DNA of 64,000 nucleotides from Cherax quadricarinatus (GCF_038502225.1 NC_091298.1:33720714-33784713); one strand, 5' to 3'. Positions 23,166 through 36,467 are shown, numbered from the stretch's first letter. Numbers and translations are program-made. The notes: generated by a model not told the origin, from the letters alone.

Positions 23166-23586
23166 TTTCTCTACAGACTACTGTTAACAATGAGACAACC
23201 GGGTCAGTAGTACTACTAGTTGTAGATTTACAGGGTTATGACAGTCATAACCGAACTGTGGTAACCAGAAGTAAAACTTAAGGTGTACGCAGGTCTGCGA
23301 ATGGCAGTGGAGCAACACCTGTAGTGTAAGACAGCAACGGTACTAATTCAGTAGAGATAGTTGTAGACCACGTCTTCCTTCCAAATCTCTCTAAATTCCG
23401 CGCCATCTTTACAGTATGGTCTGATACATTTTTTTCGCAGTTCTTATGTCTTTAGTTACTGCATTTCTATCACTGACTCACACACATAAATAATGCACGG
23501 AAATATTTTAAGTAGGTTGACGCATATAATTGTTTGAAGCAGAAAGTATCGATGAGGAATTCCAAGTCCTCTGCTATCTTTCTCAT
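23166..23586. other. Unassigned sequence upstream of the LINE
   Basis: It could hold the leader of the LINE at 20245-23165. I see no motif that proves this. Confidence 0.3.

Positions 23587-23641
<55 letters not shown>
23587..23641. repeat. (CT)n microsatellite
   Basis: Uninterrupted TC repeat. Confidence 0.95.
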
Positions 23642-23645
<4 letters not shown>

Positions 23646-23729
23646 AAGGTTAGAGTAAGGTTTCTAACTTTATTTACAAGCTAAGAGCTGTTGCCTACAC
23701 CAGTTCATTTGAAAGTCATTTTATTGTTA

Positions 23730-25190
23730 AGAGAACAGGATGAAGTTGTAGTCATCTGTGGGCCCGCGATTTCATTTGGTCAGCTGACTTTATTTTGCTG
23801 ATGTCCTTTTGCTGTACGAACATGTTCCAAACTGGAATCTTCCTAGGAATAAATAATCTCAGATGAAGTGCTGCTTAGGAGAAAGGTACAGTCAGAGTGT
23901 AGTTGTTTGCTGCTCTTCTAGAATGTTGTGCAGAAGCTCACTTTTCGCTGTATTCGGAGTGGAGCCAAATGTGGTCCTTTCACAATATTGGCCTTGTAAA
24001 TAACGATAAGGCCATCCACATCCCTTCTTTGTAAAAGGCTATGCTCAAATGAAAGATCTGTCTTGATTAGGTCCAGTCAAGAATTGAGCTGTCTTGCTCT
24101 GTTCTCTGTTCCATGAAGAAGTCGGAGATGAGATGGGAAGAAAGCAATTCAAGAAAGTGGAGCATGATCAAGGTGTGAGCGCACTTGTGCCTCGTACAGA
24201 ATCTTGCAACCTCTACTCTCGAGCAGATGCGAGATGCGTCAAAGTGCTGCAAGCTTCCTGGCCTATTTGGCTGCAAGATTTACGTCGTGGTTCTTCATAG
24301 TCAATTTGAAGTCAAATTTCACCCCAAGGATATCGTCTTCGTCCCCGGGTACCAACACTCTCCCATTCATTCTTTAAACTGATCTGTCATTATAATCATA
24401 GTTTCTTGAGATCATAATCATTTGTGTTTTCTCAGAGCAAATGTGACCTGGCATTGTCTTCCGCAGGCAGATATAGCTCTGAGCTTGTGATTCATGTAAC
24501 TTAGAACAGCTGGCATTTCCTCACTTGGATAAATAAATGTCAGAGCACAGTCGCCTGCATATGCATGGAGATTCGTGGATGAAATGAAGGTCTTTGAAGT
24601 AGGCATTCCATAAGAGTGGCCGAAGCAAATATTCCAGTGAAACACTTGCTCCAGTAGTGTCTTGTTGACTCTGTCCCTTAGAGAATCTACCTTGAAGAGA
24701 ATCACTGAGGAGGCATAGTACAAAGCCGCCGATTCCCAGTGCTTGCAGTTTTGCAAAGAGTCCAGAGTGCCATATTGGATAGAAAGCATCAGCATTGTCC
24801 TGTCCTACTACACAGTTGACCTTGGATTCACTCAGTGACTGGTCCACTAAATTGAGAGGTTTAACTAAGATCAACAACTGTGATGTTTTCTGAAGTCATA
24901 TTGGCAGTCGCAATGAAGTGAATGGTAGTCATAACACTGACATCTGCCATGAGATAATTGTCTCAAGAATATTGCCAGTGATTGACAGGACTGACTCTGG
25001 TCTGCATTTGTTTTTTTCCGCTCTGCTCTGCTCTTCTCCTTGTGAAGAAGGACTACATTTCCCTCTCCCCACACAGAAGGCTATTTACGTTGTGCTAGGC
25101 AGTGCTGATAGAAGCGAGTTGCTAGCTGGTCTTCAAATCTACCCAGCAATATTGGGCTCAACTGATTTGGGCCAACAGTTTTGTTGGGCC
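23730..25190 (-). pseudogene. Heavily decayed LINE RT fragment
   Basis: Minus-strand scraps read like a Jockey/CR1-type palm: DNADAFYPIWHSGLFAKLQ (motif A region, 24521-24877), LRPLLWNAYFKDL (after motif B), and in another frame LHAYAGDCALTF where YADD is expected (24418-24795). Motif B is broken, a catalytic Asp has become Gly, and frames change repeatedly. It is older than the other LINE copies and shows no close relation to them. The borders are approximate. Confidence 0.6.
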
Positions 25191-25224
25191 AGCGATATAA
25201 GGAGAAGATTCACTTCATCTTCTG

Positions 25225-25285
25225 TCTCTAGCCTTCTCTCTCTCCCTCTTTCTCCCATACTCTCTCTCTCTCTCTCCTATTTAGC
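25225..25285. repeat. CT-rich tract
   Basis: Imperfect TC repeat. Confidence 0.8.
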
Positions 25286-25739
25286 CTGACAGATGAGGAA
25301 CCTCCGTAAATATCAAAGCTACTACCATGACAAAAGAAAGTTATAATCACAAGCAAAAACTAATTACAAGCGGTTACGAAGAGAAATCAAGAGAAATTGA
25401 CATGATGATACGAATAACGAATTACACTAAATGTCACTGACGATCCTAAAGAATTCATCTGACAAGTCAGTGAAAGGGAAGAGGGCCGAAAAAATTCAGA
25501 TAGAACCAGGACCTATAACTAGTGATAACGGAAGAATAAGAAGGAACAATATGGATAAGGGTTCAGTACTCAGTACTGCCTTAGGATCTGTATTCACGAT
25601 CACAACAATCACACGGAGCTTATGCACCGCTTACTAGAGTTAAAAAAAATTGTAGATTCCAGATGACCTACTCTCGTGGCTGCTCCTTTTTACTGTAATA
25701 AATTTTATGTATTGGAAACGGGTATTATTCAGTATATAA

Positions 25740-25850
25740 CAAAAAAAAGGCACAATACCGTGACTGGAACGATACACAAATAACCCGCACATAAAAGAGA
25801 GAAGCTTACGACGACGTTTCGGTCCGACTTGGTTATTTGTGTATACGGGT
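25740..25850. repeat. Dispersed repeat with GACGACGTTTCGGTCC
   Basis: It carries CTTACGACGACGTTTCGG and ATTTGTGTAT next to TACCGTGAC. The same pieces occur in the hairpin at 45781-45930. It may be a terminal piece of a short structured element related to the GAAACGTT-bearing ones. Confidence 0.45.
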
Positions 25851-27260
<1,410 letters not shown>

Positions 27261-27439
27261 CCCATGGACTGTAGTTCATTTTTTTTGCAATGCAAGTGAA
27301 ATTAAGCCTTACCTCGCTCGTGTAACGTGAGCTTCTGGCGTTGACAGCACCAGGAAGATCTGGAACGATGTCTTGAGTAGGCTGCTGCAGATGCGTAGTT
27401 ACATTGTCCACGTATACATTAATCACTTTGACACCATGT

Positions 27440-28104
27440 GCCTGAGTGTATACCACTGTGTGCCTGAGTGTATACCACGGTGTTCCTGAGTGTATACTAC
27501 GGTGTGCCTAAATGCATACCACGGTGTGCCTAAGTGTATACCACTGTGTGCCTGAGTGCATACCATGTGTGCCTGAGTGTATACCACGGTGTGCATGAGT
27601 GTATGCCACGGTGTGCTTGAGTGTTTTCTACGGTGTGCCTAAGTGTATACCACGGTGTGCCTGAGTGTATACCACTGTTTGCCTGACTGTATACTACGGT
27701 GTGCCTGAGTGTATAACACGGTATGCCTGAGTGTATACCACGTGTGCCTAAGTGTATACCACTGTGTGCCTGAGTGTATACCACGGTGTTCCTGAGTGTA
27801 TACTACGGTGTGCCTAAATGCATACCACGGTGTGCCTAAGTTTATACCACTGTGTGCCTGAGTGCATACCATGTGTGCCTGAGTGTATACCACGGTGTGC
27901 ATGAGTGTATGCCACGGTGTGCTTGAGTGTTTTCTACGGTGTGCCTAAGTGTATACTACGGTGTGCCTGACTGTATACCACGGTATGCCTGAGTGTATAC
28001 CACGTGTGCCTAAGTGTATACCACGGTGTGCCTGAGTGTATACCACGGTGTGCCTAAGTGGAGTGCCTGAGTGTATACCACGGTGTGCCTGAGAGTATAC
28101 CACG
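27440..28104. repeat. 22-bp minisatellite, block 1
   Basis: About 30 copies of a 22-bp unit containing GTGTGCCTGAGTGTATACC, with variant and shortened units. The block is cut by an LTR element at 28104/28105 and resumes at 30774. Confidence 0.95.
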
Positions 28105-28415
28105 TGTACACAGCCATACTGTCTGTATAGACAGCCTATGCTGTCTGCCAGCTGAGTTCATATCTCGCGCCATCCTCTTGCTAATACCTATAGGCCTATG
28201 CCTCTTCAGTATGCCCAGACCTGCCTCTCACTCTTTCACCGGCCTTCACTCAGTCAAGGCCTACTCCTCTCTCCCTCGCTGGGCTTGGCCCTCCAGGGCC
28301 TTGGGCACTGAATACACTGCCTGTGTACCCCACGACATTGCAAATAAAGTAAGAAGCCTCCAAACCCTTATCATTGAACCCCGCTGTGCAGGAACGACCA
28401 ATAATTTGGTAAACA
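28105..28415 (+). repeat. 5' long terminal repeat
   Basis: 311 bp, TG...CA bounded, containing CAGCCATACTGTCTG near the start and CAAATAAAGTAAGAAGCC about 75 bp from the end. It differs from its partner at many positions, so the insertion is not recent. Confidence 0.88.
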
Positions 28416-28416
28416 T

Positions 28417-28431
28417 TGGTGACAGCGGTGG
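28417..28431 (+). promoter_or_regulatory. Candidate tRNA primer-binding site
   Basis: TGGTGACAGCGGTGG lies one base after the LTR end. Its reverse complement ends CACCA. Which tRNA it matches was not determined. Confidence 0.6.
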
Positions 28432-28604
28432 TCGCAGCAGTTGTGTAGCCCGAGGAAAGAAGGAAGAGGAATGAAGTCGTCTTCACTTCACCACCCTACA
28501 CAAGAAGTATCCATCTCTCAACGAGTTATCCTGACGTCGTGTCTGCACGTTTCAGCATCCAGACATAAATACAAGCAGGATTTGGCCGAAATTTACCGAA
28601 TTTC

Positions 28605-29186
28605 TTGGAGAATTGTGACTCCTCGCCACAGCATCCCCGGCTGTTAAAGTCATGTGTTCAGCATATGGTTCTGTTGTTGTTGTTTAGCTCAGCATGGTTA
28701 TTTCAGCAAGTCAGAGGTGAGTTTGTGGTGATTTCAGCATCCAGAGTGGGTGTTTCTCCAAGTGGGTATGTGGGAGAGGAAGTGGCTGGGTTTCTCGCCT
28801 CACTCACACCACACCCGTCTACCACCACACCCCACTATGTACTCACTCCCTCTGTGGTGTTTTCTGCTGTTTTCCGTGTGAATTTATTGCCAGAGCTGCG
28901 TATCCGAGTGCCCGAGGCCACTCGAAGCCACGTGTGGACAAAGCCACATAGATCACGAAGACACGTGGATCACCAAGCCACGTGGATCAGCATGCCAAAT
29001 AGATCACGAAACCACGTGGAGCAAGCCACGTGGGGTGTGGACGATGTCACGTGGATCTACAAGCCACGTGGGTTACCAAGCCACACGTCTCAAGCCACAT
29101 GTTATGGTCTGCTGCTGCATCACTCCACTGACATCACCTCACGACGTCACCCACAATGCTGCCCGACTTCACGACGTCACCCATGA
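28605..29186 (+). CDS. Hypothetical frame inside the LTR element
   Basis: A 193-codon frame starting MENCDSSPQHP with one hydrophobic stretch (MVLLLLFSSAWLFQ, residues about 22-35) and a His/Arg-rich tail written by the CACGTG-repeat region. I recognise no gag, envelope or enzyme motif. The tail composition follows the underlying DNA repeats, so it may be a chance frame. Not proven coding. Confidence 0.2.
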   Translation: MENCDSSPQHPRLLKSCVQHMVLLLLFSSAWLFQQVRGEFVVISASRVGVSPSGYVGEEVAGFLASLTPHPSTTTPHYVLTPSVVFSAVFRVNLLPELRIRVPEATRSHVWTKPHRSRRHVDHQATWISMPNRSRNHVEQATWGVDDVTWIYKPRGLPSHTSQATCYGLLLHHSTDITSRRHPQCCPTSRRHP

Positions 29187-29290
29187 TGCCCGAATTCACG
29201 ACATCACAATGTCTGCCTGACGTCGCCTCGCGACGTCTGCTGACGTCACCATGCTGCAGACGTCACCATCCTGCTGGACTCACCTTGCGA
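28920..29290. repeat. CACGTG and GACGTC motif clusters in the LTR element
   Basis: Degenerate units around AAGCCACGTGGATCACC give seven CACGTG sites between about 28928 and 29070. Six GACGTC sites follow between about 29138 and 29270. Both are known binding cores (E-box and CRE half), but repetition alone could explain the density. Confidence 0.6.
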
Positions 29291-30455
29291 TGTCACTCCT
29301 GATCGACAGCGTTAGTTTCACAGTGAGCAATATGTTGTGTTTTCAAGAAGATTGAGAGAAGATATATGTCATGTGTTAATTCCTCTCAGTCAGTGTTCTC
29401 CCATGTTCGTGTATAGCTTAGTGTCGATTTTTTGCAGAGAAAAGTGCCATTTGCTAGTAAGCCATGTTGTAATACATGTGCAGTGCGGGTGTGTGCAATT
29501 TTGTGTGTGTCCTGTGTGGTCTTGAGCCCAGACCACTGTGTAGCACCTCATGTTACTTGTCACCCAGTGTGACCCGCGCATTTGACAGCTGATATTAGTC
29601 AGCCCGTGCATCTGAGCCTCTTGTACAGAAAGCTTTTTATGTTCGCTGCTCGTGATGCCCTGCAGAATTGTACCTGCTACGATTCCCATCGAGATTTGTT
29701 TCACTTCACCTACAGACCGTCAGAGTGCAGTTATACGTAGAGAAACAAGTCTGGGGACACTTAGACTAACCTCTGCTATAACTCCAACTGCCGAGAGAAT
29801 GACACTCGTCAAGCCGCAGTTAGATCCTGACGGCAGGCGCTGTGTCAGCCTCGTGTCATAGCTTCAGTGAGCAGCCTGCACAAAGACGATGTCACTTTGA
29901 CTGCTAGCCTGCTCACTGCAGTATGGTGTATGCTGTTACGACTCCCAGATGTTTCGCCGAGTCATCTCTGCCACGACTCACTCCACGCTCACCGGCAATG
30001 ACAGCCCCAGCGACAGTACCAGTCGAGAAATATCCTCCTGAGTAGCTTGCCAGATGAAGTCCTGCCCAGTTGCTGAGGCCACCTGCTGGTGCCTTCACTC
30101 GAGGGCACCAGCAGGTTGTGCCTCAGGTTGAGCAAAAGCTGCAGCAACTCCTACGATGATTGCTTCACTTTTCCAGAGGAGACCGTACCCTGTTACGTCA
30201 CAGCTCAGCCGCAGCAATGTCTCCTGTGTTGCAGTACCTGTCCAGATGCAGGAAGGCGTGCAGTGATGTCCATCGACACTCACTGCCTTAGAACACGATG
30301 TTTAGTACAACCCACCTGTTTTTTTCTTCCCTCCCTGTCCATGTATGTATATGTATATTTTATTTTGTGTTCTGTGCCCTGTTCCAGCGAGAGACCTAGT
30401 TTTTTTTATAGCCAGTCATGGTCAGGGACGACCATGGTGATGCATGGCCGAGAAA

Positions 30456-30773
30456 TGTAGACAGCCATACTGTCTGCACAGACAGCCTATGCTGTCTACC
30501 AGCTGAGTTCATATTTTGTGCCATGCTCGTGCTGCCACCTATAGACCTATGCCACTTCAGTATGCCCAGACCTGCCTCTCTCTCACTCTCTCAGCAGCCT
30601 TCACTCAGTCAGCAAGGCATACTCCTCTCTCCCTCGCTGGGCATGGCCCTCCCGGGCCATGGGCACTTAACACACTGCCCGTGTACCCCACGACATTACA
30701 AATAAAGTAAGAAGCCTCTGAAGCCTTATAATTGAACCCCGCTCTGCAGGAACGACTAATAACCTGGTAAACA
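30456..30773 (+). repeat. 3' long terminal repeat
   Basis: 318-bp partner of 28105-28415, with the same order of blocks and AATAAA, and ending AAACA before the duplicated CACG. Confidence 0.88.
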
Positions 30774-31095
30774 CACGGTGTGCCTAAGAGTATACCATGG
30801 TGTGTATGAGTGTATACCACGGTGTACCTGAGTGTATACCACGGTGTACCTGAGTGTATACCATGGTGTGCCTGAGTGTATACCATGGTGTGCCTGAGTG
30901 TATACCATGGTGTGCCTGAGTGTATATCAAAGTGTGCCTGAGTGTATACCACGGTGTGCCTGAGTGTATACCACGGTGTGCCTGAGCGTATACCACGGTG
31001 TGCCTGAGTGTATACCACAGTGTGCCTGAGTGCATACCACGGTGTGCCTGAGTGTATATCAAAGTGTGCCTGAGTGTATACTCTGGTGTTGTAGA
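30774..31095. repeat. 22-bp minisatellite, block 2
   Basis: Continuation of the array of block 1 in the same phase after the LTR element, ended by a foldback insertion. Confidence 0.95.
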
Positions 31096-31163
31096 TGAAT
31101 GGTTCAGAGAACCGACAAGTTGATGAATTAGACACATGTGCAACATTTGGGTATCTTTAATGA

Positions 31164-31198
31164 GAAAACGTTTCGGCACACAGTGGCTTCATCAGTCC
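31164..31198 (-). ncRNA. Hammerhead-like ribozyme motif, left arm
   Basis: On the minus strand: GGA, CTGATGAA, GCCAC-TGT-GTGCC, GAAACGTT, TTC. Stem I pairs G-C, G-U, A-U. Stem II has one mismatch. The partner arm has GGG and TCC in the stem I positions, so pairing is kept though two bases differ. Confidence 0.5.
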
Positions 31199-31464
31199 AA
31201 TACAGAGGAGAAAGGTGTAAGGAGAGCGTGAGTTTGAGGTAATCAATCCCTCAGCATGGTGTCGATGTGTTCAGTCCATCAATCTTGTAGATTGTACAGC
31301 ATAGCGCCGGAGACGTGGCTTATATACTGTAGTCAGGTGAGGCGAAGCAGGAGGAGGCGGGGTCATAGTGGTACCATCCGCTAGTCGAAGTAGATCATCG
31401 ACTCCAGGCTGAGAGACTGTTTACCTCAAACTCTTGCTCTTCTTACACCTTTCTGCTTTGTATT

Positions 31465-31499
31465 GGGCTGATGAAGCCACTGTGTGGCGAAACGTTTCC
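31465..31499 (+). ncRNA. Hammerhead-like ribozyme motif, right arm
   Basis: GGG, CTGATGAA, GCCAC-TGT-GTGGC, GAAACGTT, TCC in order. Stem II pairs fully. The core matches CUGANGA plus one extra A, and stem III is the self-complementary ACGT. Confidence 0.52.
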
Positions 31500-31553
31500 T
31501 CATTAAAGATACCCAAGTGTTGCACCTGTGTCTAATTTGTCATATCATAGTAT

Positions 31554-32250
31554 GCCTGAGTGTATACCACGGTGTGCCTGAGTGTATACCACGGTGTGCT
31601 TGAGTGTATACCACGGTGTGCTTGAGTGTATACCACGGTGTGCCTGAGTGTATATCACGTGTGCCTAAGTGTGTACCACGGTGTGCCTAAGTGTATATCA
31701 CGTGTGCCTTAGTGTATACCACGGTGTGCCTGAGTGTATACCACGGTGTGCCTGAGAGTATACCACGGTGTGCCTGAGTGTATACCACGGTGTGCCTGAG
31801 AGTATACCACGGTGTGCCTGAGTGTATACCACGGTGTGCCTGAGTGTATACCACGGTGTGCCTGAGTGTATACCACGGTGTGCCTGAGAGTATACCACGG
31901 TGTGCCTGAGAGTATACCACGGTGTGCCTGAGTGTATACCACGATGTGCCTAAGTGTATACCACGATGTGCCTGAGTGTATACCACGGTGTGCCTAAGTG
32001 TATACCACGGTGTGCCTGAGTGTATACCACGGTGTGCCTGAGTGTATACCACGGTGTGCCTGAGTGTATACCACGGTGTGCCTGAGTGTATACCACGGTG
32101 TGCCTGAGTGTTCACAGCAGCGTGGTGGAGGAGATTTTCCTCCACCACGATGCTGTGAACATTAACTCCAAGGCTGAGGGACTGATTACCTGAGTATATA
32201 CCACGGTGTGCCTGAGTATATACCATGGTGTGCCCGAGAATATACCACGG
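31554..32250. repeat. 22-bp minisatellite, block 3
   Basis: The most homogeneous part of the array, roughly 30 units, with GAGAGTATACC variants. Open frames of up to 200 codons with a 22-residue period arise because three units equal 66 bases without a stop. Confidence 0.95.
32108..32160. repeat. Hairpin inside the minisatellite
   Basis: GTTCACAGCAGCGTGGTGG pairs with CCACCACGATGCTGTGAAC around a short loop, with one mismatch. It is not made of minisatellite units, so it is an insertion or a foldback fossil. Confidence 0.75.
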
Positions 32251-32269
32251 TTTGCCTACGGTGTCACAC

Positions 32270-32802
32270 ATTAACCAACACTTTATCATGTTTGTATGGT
32301 TTTACACTCCTTAAATTTCTAATTGGAGATTGATAGTATTTCGGAGTCTACAGGACAAACTCACTTTTGTCATTGTTCTCAATAAGAGATTTTGTGACGT
32401 GTTCATGATCTGATGTCTGAATTCATCCTAGCTTGTCGCTCTGCTCAATGCCCACCAGTTCATCGTCCGTGCAAAAGAACTGCTGGTATTTTCTTTACAT
32501 CCACTAGTTGCTATTCTGAGCAATCAGAATTAACACAAGTTGGTAGGTTTCCTGTTATTTACCTTTAGACTAGAAGTCACAATACTCCCAACTTTTAGAT
32601 CAAGTGGGGAGCAGGTTTTTTCTTAATTTTCCTGCTATGGGTAAAAGAGTCATTATTCAAATTGAATAGTCAATGAGAAATACTTACAAGGAGAGAGAGA
32701 GACGTGGTACATACATGTCTCTCTCATTAAAGTTGTTGTGCGAGGAAGGAAGAGCCCTTCTGGGAGGGCTAAGTCCCTCAGGGAGCTGAAAGGGGCTGAG
32801 GG
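32270..32802. repeat. Dispersed repeat of unknown type, partial copy
   Basis: TTTTCTTAATTTTCCTGCTA and the later GAGAGCCC..CCCTCAGGGAGCTGAAAGGGGCTGAG region resemble 47270-47495. The part before 32560 has no match I noticed. Confidence 0.45.
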
Positions 32803-35800
32803 CGGTTGGTAGACAGCAACCACCCATGGATGTACTACCGTCCTGCCAAGTGAGTGTAAAACGAAAGCCTGTAATTGTTTTACATGATGGTAGGATTGCT
32901 TGTGTCTTTTATCTCATAAATTTGCAAGATTACAGGTACGTCTTGCTACTTCTGCTTACACTTAGGTCACACTACACATATATGTACACGCTTATTTACA
33001 CACACTCATCTGAGTTTTCTTTGATTTTATCTTAATAGTTCTTGTTCTTATTACTTTTCCTTTTATATCCATGGGGAAGTGGAATAAAAATCTTTCCTCC
33101 GTAAGCCATGCGTGTTGTATAAGTCAACTAAAATGCCGGGAATAATGGGCTAGTAACCCCTTTTCCTGTAATAATTACTAAAAAGAATGTGAAGAAAACT
33201 GTCAAAGTGGGAAGTCTGAATGTGCGTGGATGTTGTGCATATGATAAGAAAGAGATGATTGTGGATGTTATGAATGAGAGGAAGCTGGATGTCCTGAAGC
33301 TGAAGGGGGTGGGAGAGTTTCAGTAGAGAGGAATAAATGGGATTAGGTCAGGGATTTCAAACAGAATTAGAGCTGAAGAAGGAGTAGCAATAATGTTGAA
33401 GGATAACCTATGGCAGGAAAAGAGGGACTATAAATGTATTAATTCAAGGATTATGTGGAGTAAAATAAAGGTTGGATGTGAAAAGTGGGTTACAGTAAGC
33501 GTATATGCACCTGGAGAAGAGAGAAGTGTAGAGGAGAGAGAGAGAGATTTTGGGAAATATTGAGTGAATGCGTGGGGAGTTTTGAATCAAGTGTGAGAGT
33601 AATGGTGGTTGGGGATTTCAATGCTGAAGTGGGTAAAATTGCTGTGGAGGGAGTAGTAGGTAAATTTGGGGTGCCAGGGGTAAATGAAAATGGGGAGCCT
33701 TTAATTGAGCTATGTGTAGAAAGAGGTTTGGTAATAAGTAATACATATTTTATGAAAAAGAGGATAAATAAATACACAAGACATGATATAGCATATAATG
33801 AAAGAAGTTTATTAGATTATATGTTGGTTGATAAAAGGTTGATGGGTAACCTCCAGGATGTACATATTTACAGAGGGGCAACTGATATGTCGGATCATTA
33901 TTTAGTTGTAGCTACAGTTAGAATAAGAGGTAGATGGGACAAAAGGAAAATGGCAACAACAAGCAAGACGGAGGTAAAAGTGTATAAACTAAGGGAGGAG
34001 GAAGTTCGGGTGAGATATAAGCAACTATTGGCAGAAAGGTGGACTGGTGCAAGTATGAGTAGTGGAGGGGGGGAGGGGCGGTTGAAGAGGGTTGGAATAG
34101 TTCTAAAAATGCAGTATTATAATTTGGGGTAGAAGTTTGTGGCTATAGGAGGGTGGGTGCAGAACGAAAGAGGAGTGATTGGTGGAATGATGAAGTAAAG
34201 GGTGTGATAAAAGAGAAAAAGGTAGCTTACGAGAGGTTTTTACAAATCAGAAGTGTTATACGAAGAGTAGAGTATATGGAGAGTAAAAGAAAGGTGAACA
34301 GAGAGAGTGCTAAAGGAGAGCAGATGACAGAGTGGGAGAGGCACTGTCAAGAAATTTTAATGTAAATAAGAAAATTTGGAATGAGTTAAACAAGTTAAGA
34401 AAGCCTAGGGAACGAATGGATATGTCAGTTAAAAACAAAATAGGAGAGTTAGTAGATGGGGAGATGGAGGTATTGGGTAGATGGCGAGAATATTTTGAGT
34501 AACTTGTAAATGTCGACGAAGAAAGGGAGGCGGTAATTTCATGCACTGGCCAGAGAGGTATACCATCTTGTAGGAGTGAAGAAGAGCAGGATGTGAGTGT
34601 GGAGGCGGTGCGTGAGGCATTACGTAGAATTAATGGGGGTAAAGCAGCTGGAACTGACGGGATCATGACAGAAATGTTAAAAGCAGGGGGGATATAGTGT
34701 TGGAGTGGTTGGTATTTTTGTTTAATAAATGTATGAAATAGGGGAAGGTACCTAGGGATTGGCAGGGAGCATGTATAGTCCCTTTATATAAAGGGAAGGG
34801 GGACAAAATAGATTGTAAAAATTATAGAGGAATAAGTTTACTGAGTATACCAGGAAAAGTGTACGGTAGGGTTATTATTGAAAGAATTAGAGGTAAGACA
34901 GAATGTAGGATTGCGGATGAGCAAGGACGTTTTAGAGTGGGTAGGGGATGTGTAGATCAAGTGTTTACATTGAAGCATATATGAGCAGTATTTAGATAAA
35001 GGTAGGGAAGTTTTTATTGCATTTATGGATTTAGAAAAGGCATATGATAAAGTGGATAGAGGAGCAATGTGGCAGATGTTGCAAGTATATAGAATAGGTG
35101 GTAAGTTGCTAAATGCTGTAAATAGTTTTTATGAGGATAGCGAAGCTCAGGTTAGGGTGTATAGAAGAGAGGGAGACTACTTCCCGGTAAAAGTAGGTCT
35201 TAGACAGGGATGCGTAATGTCACCATGGTTGTTTAATGTATTTATGGATGGGGTTGTAAAAGAAGTAAATGCTAGGGTGTTCGGGAGAGGGGTGGGATTA
35301 AATTATGGGGAATCAAATACAAAATGGGGATTGACACAGTTATTTTTTGCTGATAATACTGTGCTTATGGGAGATTGTAAATAAAAATTGGAAAGGTTAG
35401 TAGACGAGTTTGGGAGTGTGTGTAAAGGTAGAAAATTGAAAGTGAACATAGAAAAGAGTAAGGTGATGAGGGTGTCAAATGATTTAGATAAAGAAAAACT
35501 GGATATCAAATTGGGGAGGAGTATGGAAGAAGTGAATGTTTTCAGATATTTGGGAGTTGACGTGTCAGTGGATGGATTTATGAAGGATGAGGTTAATCAT
35601 AGAACTGATGAAGCATAAAAGACGAGTGGTGCGTTGAGGTATATGTGGAGACAAAAAAGTCATCTATGGAGGCAAAGAAGGGAATGTATGAAAGTATAGT
35701 AGTACCAACACTCTTATATGGATGTGAAGCTTGGGTGGTAAATGCAGCAGCGAGGAGACGGTTGGAGGCAGTTGAGATGTTCTGTCTAAAGGCAATGTGT

Positions 35801-36433
35801 GGTGTGAATATTATGCAGAAAATTCGGAGTGTGGAAATTAGGAGAAGGTGTGGAGTTAATAAAAGTATTAGTCACAGGGCTGAAGAGGGGTTGTTGAGGT
35901 GGCTTGGTCATTTAGAGAGAATGGATCAAAGTAGAATGACATGGAAAGCGTATAAATCTGTCAGGGAAGGAAGGCGGGGTAGGGGTCGTCCTCGAAAAGG
36001 TTGGAGGGAGGGGGTAAAGGAGGTTTTGTGGGCGAGGGGCTTGGACATCCAGCAAGCGTGCGTGAGCATGTTAGATAGCAGTGAATGGAGACGAATGGTA
36101 TATGGGACCTGACGAGCTGTTGGAGTGTGAGCAAGGTAATATTTAGCGATGGAAACCGGTTATTTTTATATAACCGGACTTGAGTCCTGGAAATGGGAAG
36201 TACAAGCCTGCACTTTAAAAGAAGGGGTTTGGGATATTGGCAGTTTAGAGGGATATGTTGTGTATCTTTATACGCAAATGCTTCTAAACTGTTGTATTCT
36301 GAGCACCTCTGCAAAAACAGTGATTATGTGTGAGTGACGTGAAAGTGTTGAATAATGAAAGTATTTACTTTTTTGGGATTTTCTTTCTTTTTTGGGCCAC
36401 CCTGCCTCGGTGGGAGACGGCCTACTTGTTGAA
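32803..36433 (+). pseudogene. Older full-length RTE-like LINE copy, decayed
   Basis: It has the same leader, coding order and 3' UTR as the element at 1871-5455, but is clearly diverged. Coding pieces: 33485-34132 (VVGDFNAEVG, SDHYLVV), 34153-34365, 35025-35384 (MDLEKAYDKVDRG, GLRQGCVMSPW, FADN in place of FADD), 35388-35618 and 35645-36112 (LRWLGHLERM, RGRGRPRKGW). Several indels and stops separate them, and the active-site Asp change alone would disable the RT. Compared with the young copies it represents an older wave, yet the leader hairpin is kept. Confidence 0.88.
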
Positions 36434-36467
36434 ATATATATACATATATATACATATATACATACAC

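Larger units (their letters stand above)
28105..30773 (+). mobile_element. Non-autonomous LTR retrotransposon
   Basis: Direct repeats at 28105-28415 and 30456-30773 start TGTA and end AACA. CACG is duplicated at 28101-28104 and 30774-30777, restoring the minisatellite phase when the insert is removed. A primer-binding-site-like TGGTGACAGCGGTGG follows the 5' LTR after one base; its complement ends in CCA, as a tRNA does. Each LTR has an AATAAA. The 2.04-kb interior holds no gag, protease, RT or integrase that I can recognise, so it must depend on enzymes from elsewhere. The polypurine tract before the 3' LTR is weak. Strand is set by the primer site and AATAAA positions. Confidence 0.88.
31096..31553. 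mobile_element. Foldback element with two hammerhead-like motifs
   Basis: It is inserted in the minisatellite. Arms of about 115 bp (about 31127-31245 and 31420-31537) pair closely; each carries a hammerhead-like motif pointing outward and the outer end GACACATGTGCAACA. A 175-bp unpaired centre has no coding content. The ends match the 173-bp element at 15773-15945. It looks like two inverted terminal pieces of a Penelope-like or retrozyme-type element. Confidence 0.6.

Noticed and set aside
31687..32289. 200-codon frame with a 22-residue repeat
   Set aside because: It is the three-frame reading of a 22-bp minisatellite; unit variants follow DNA phase, not codons, and no start context or flanking coding sequence exists.
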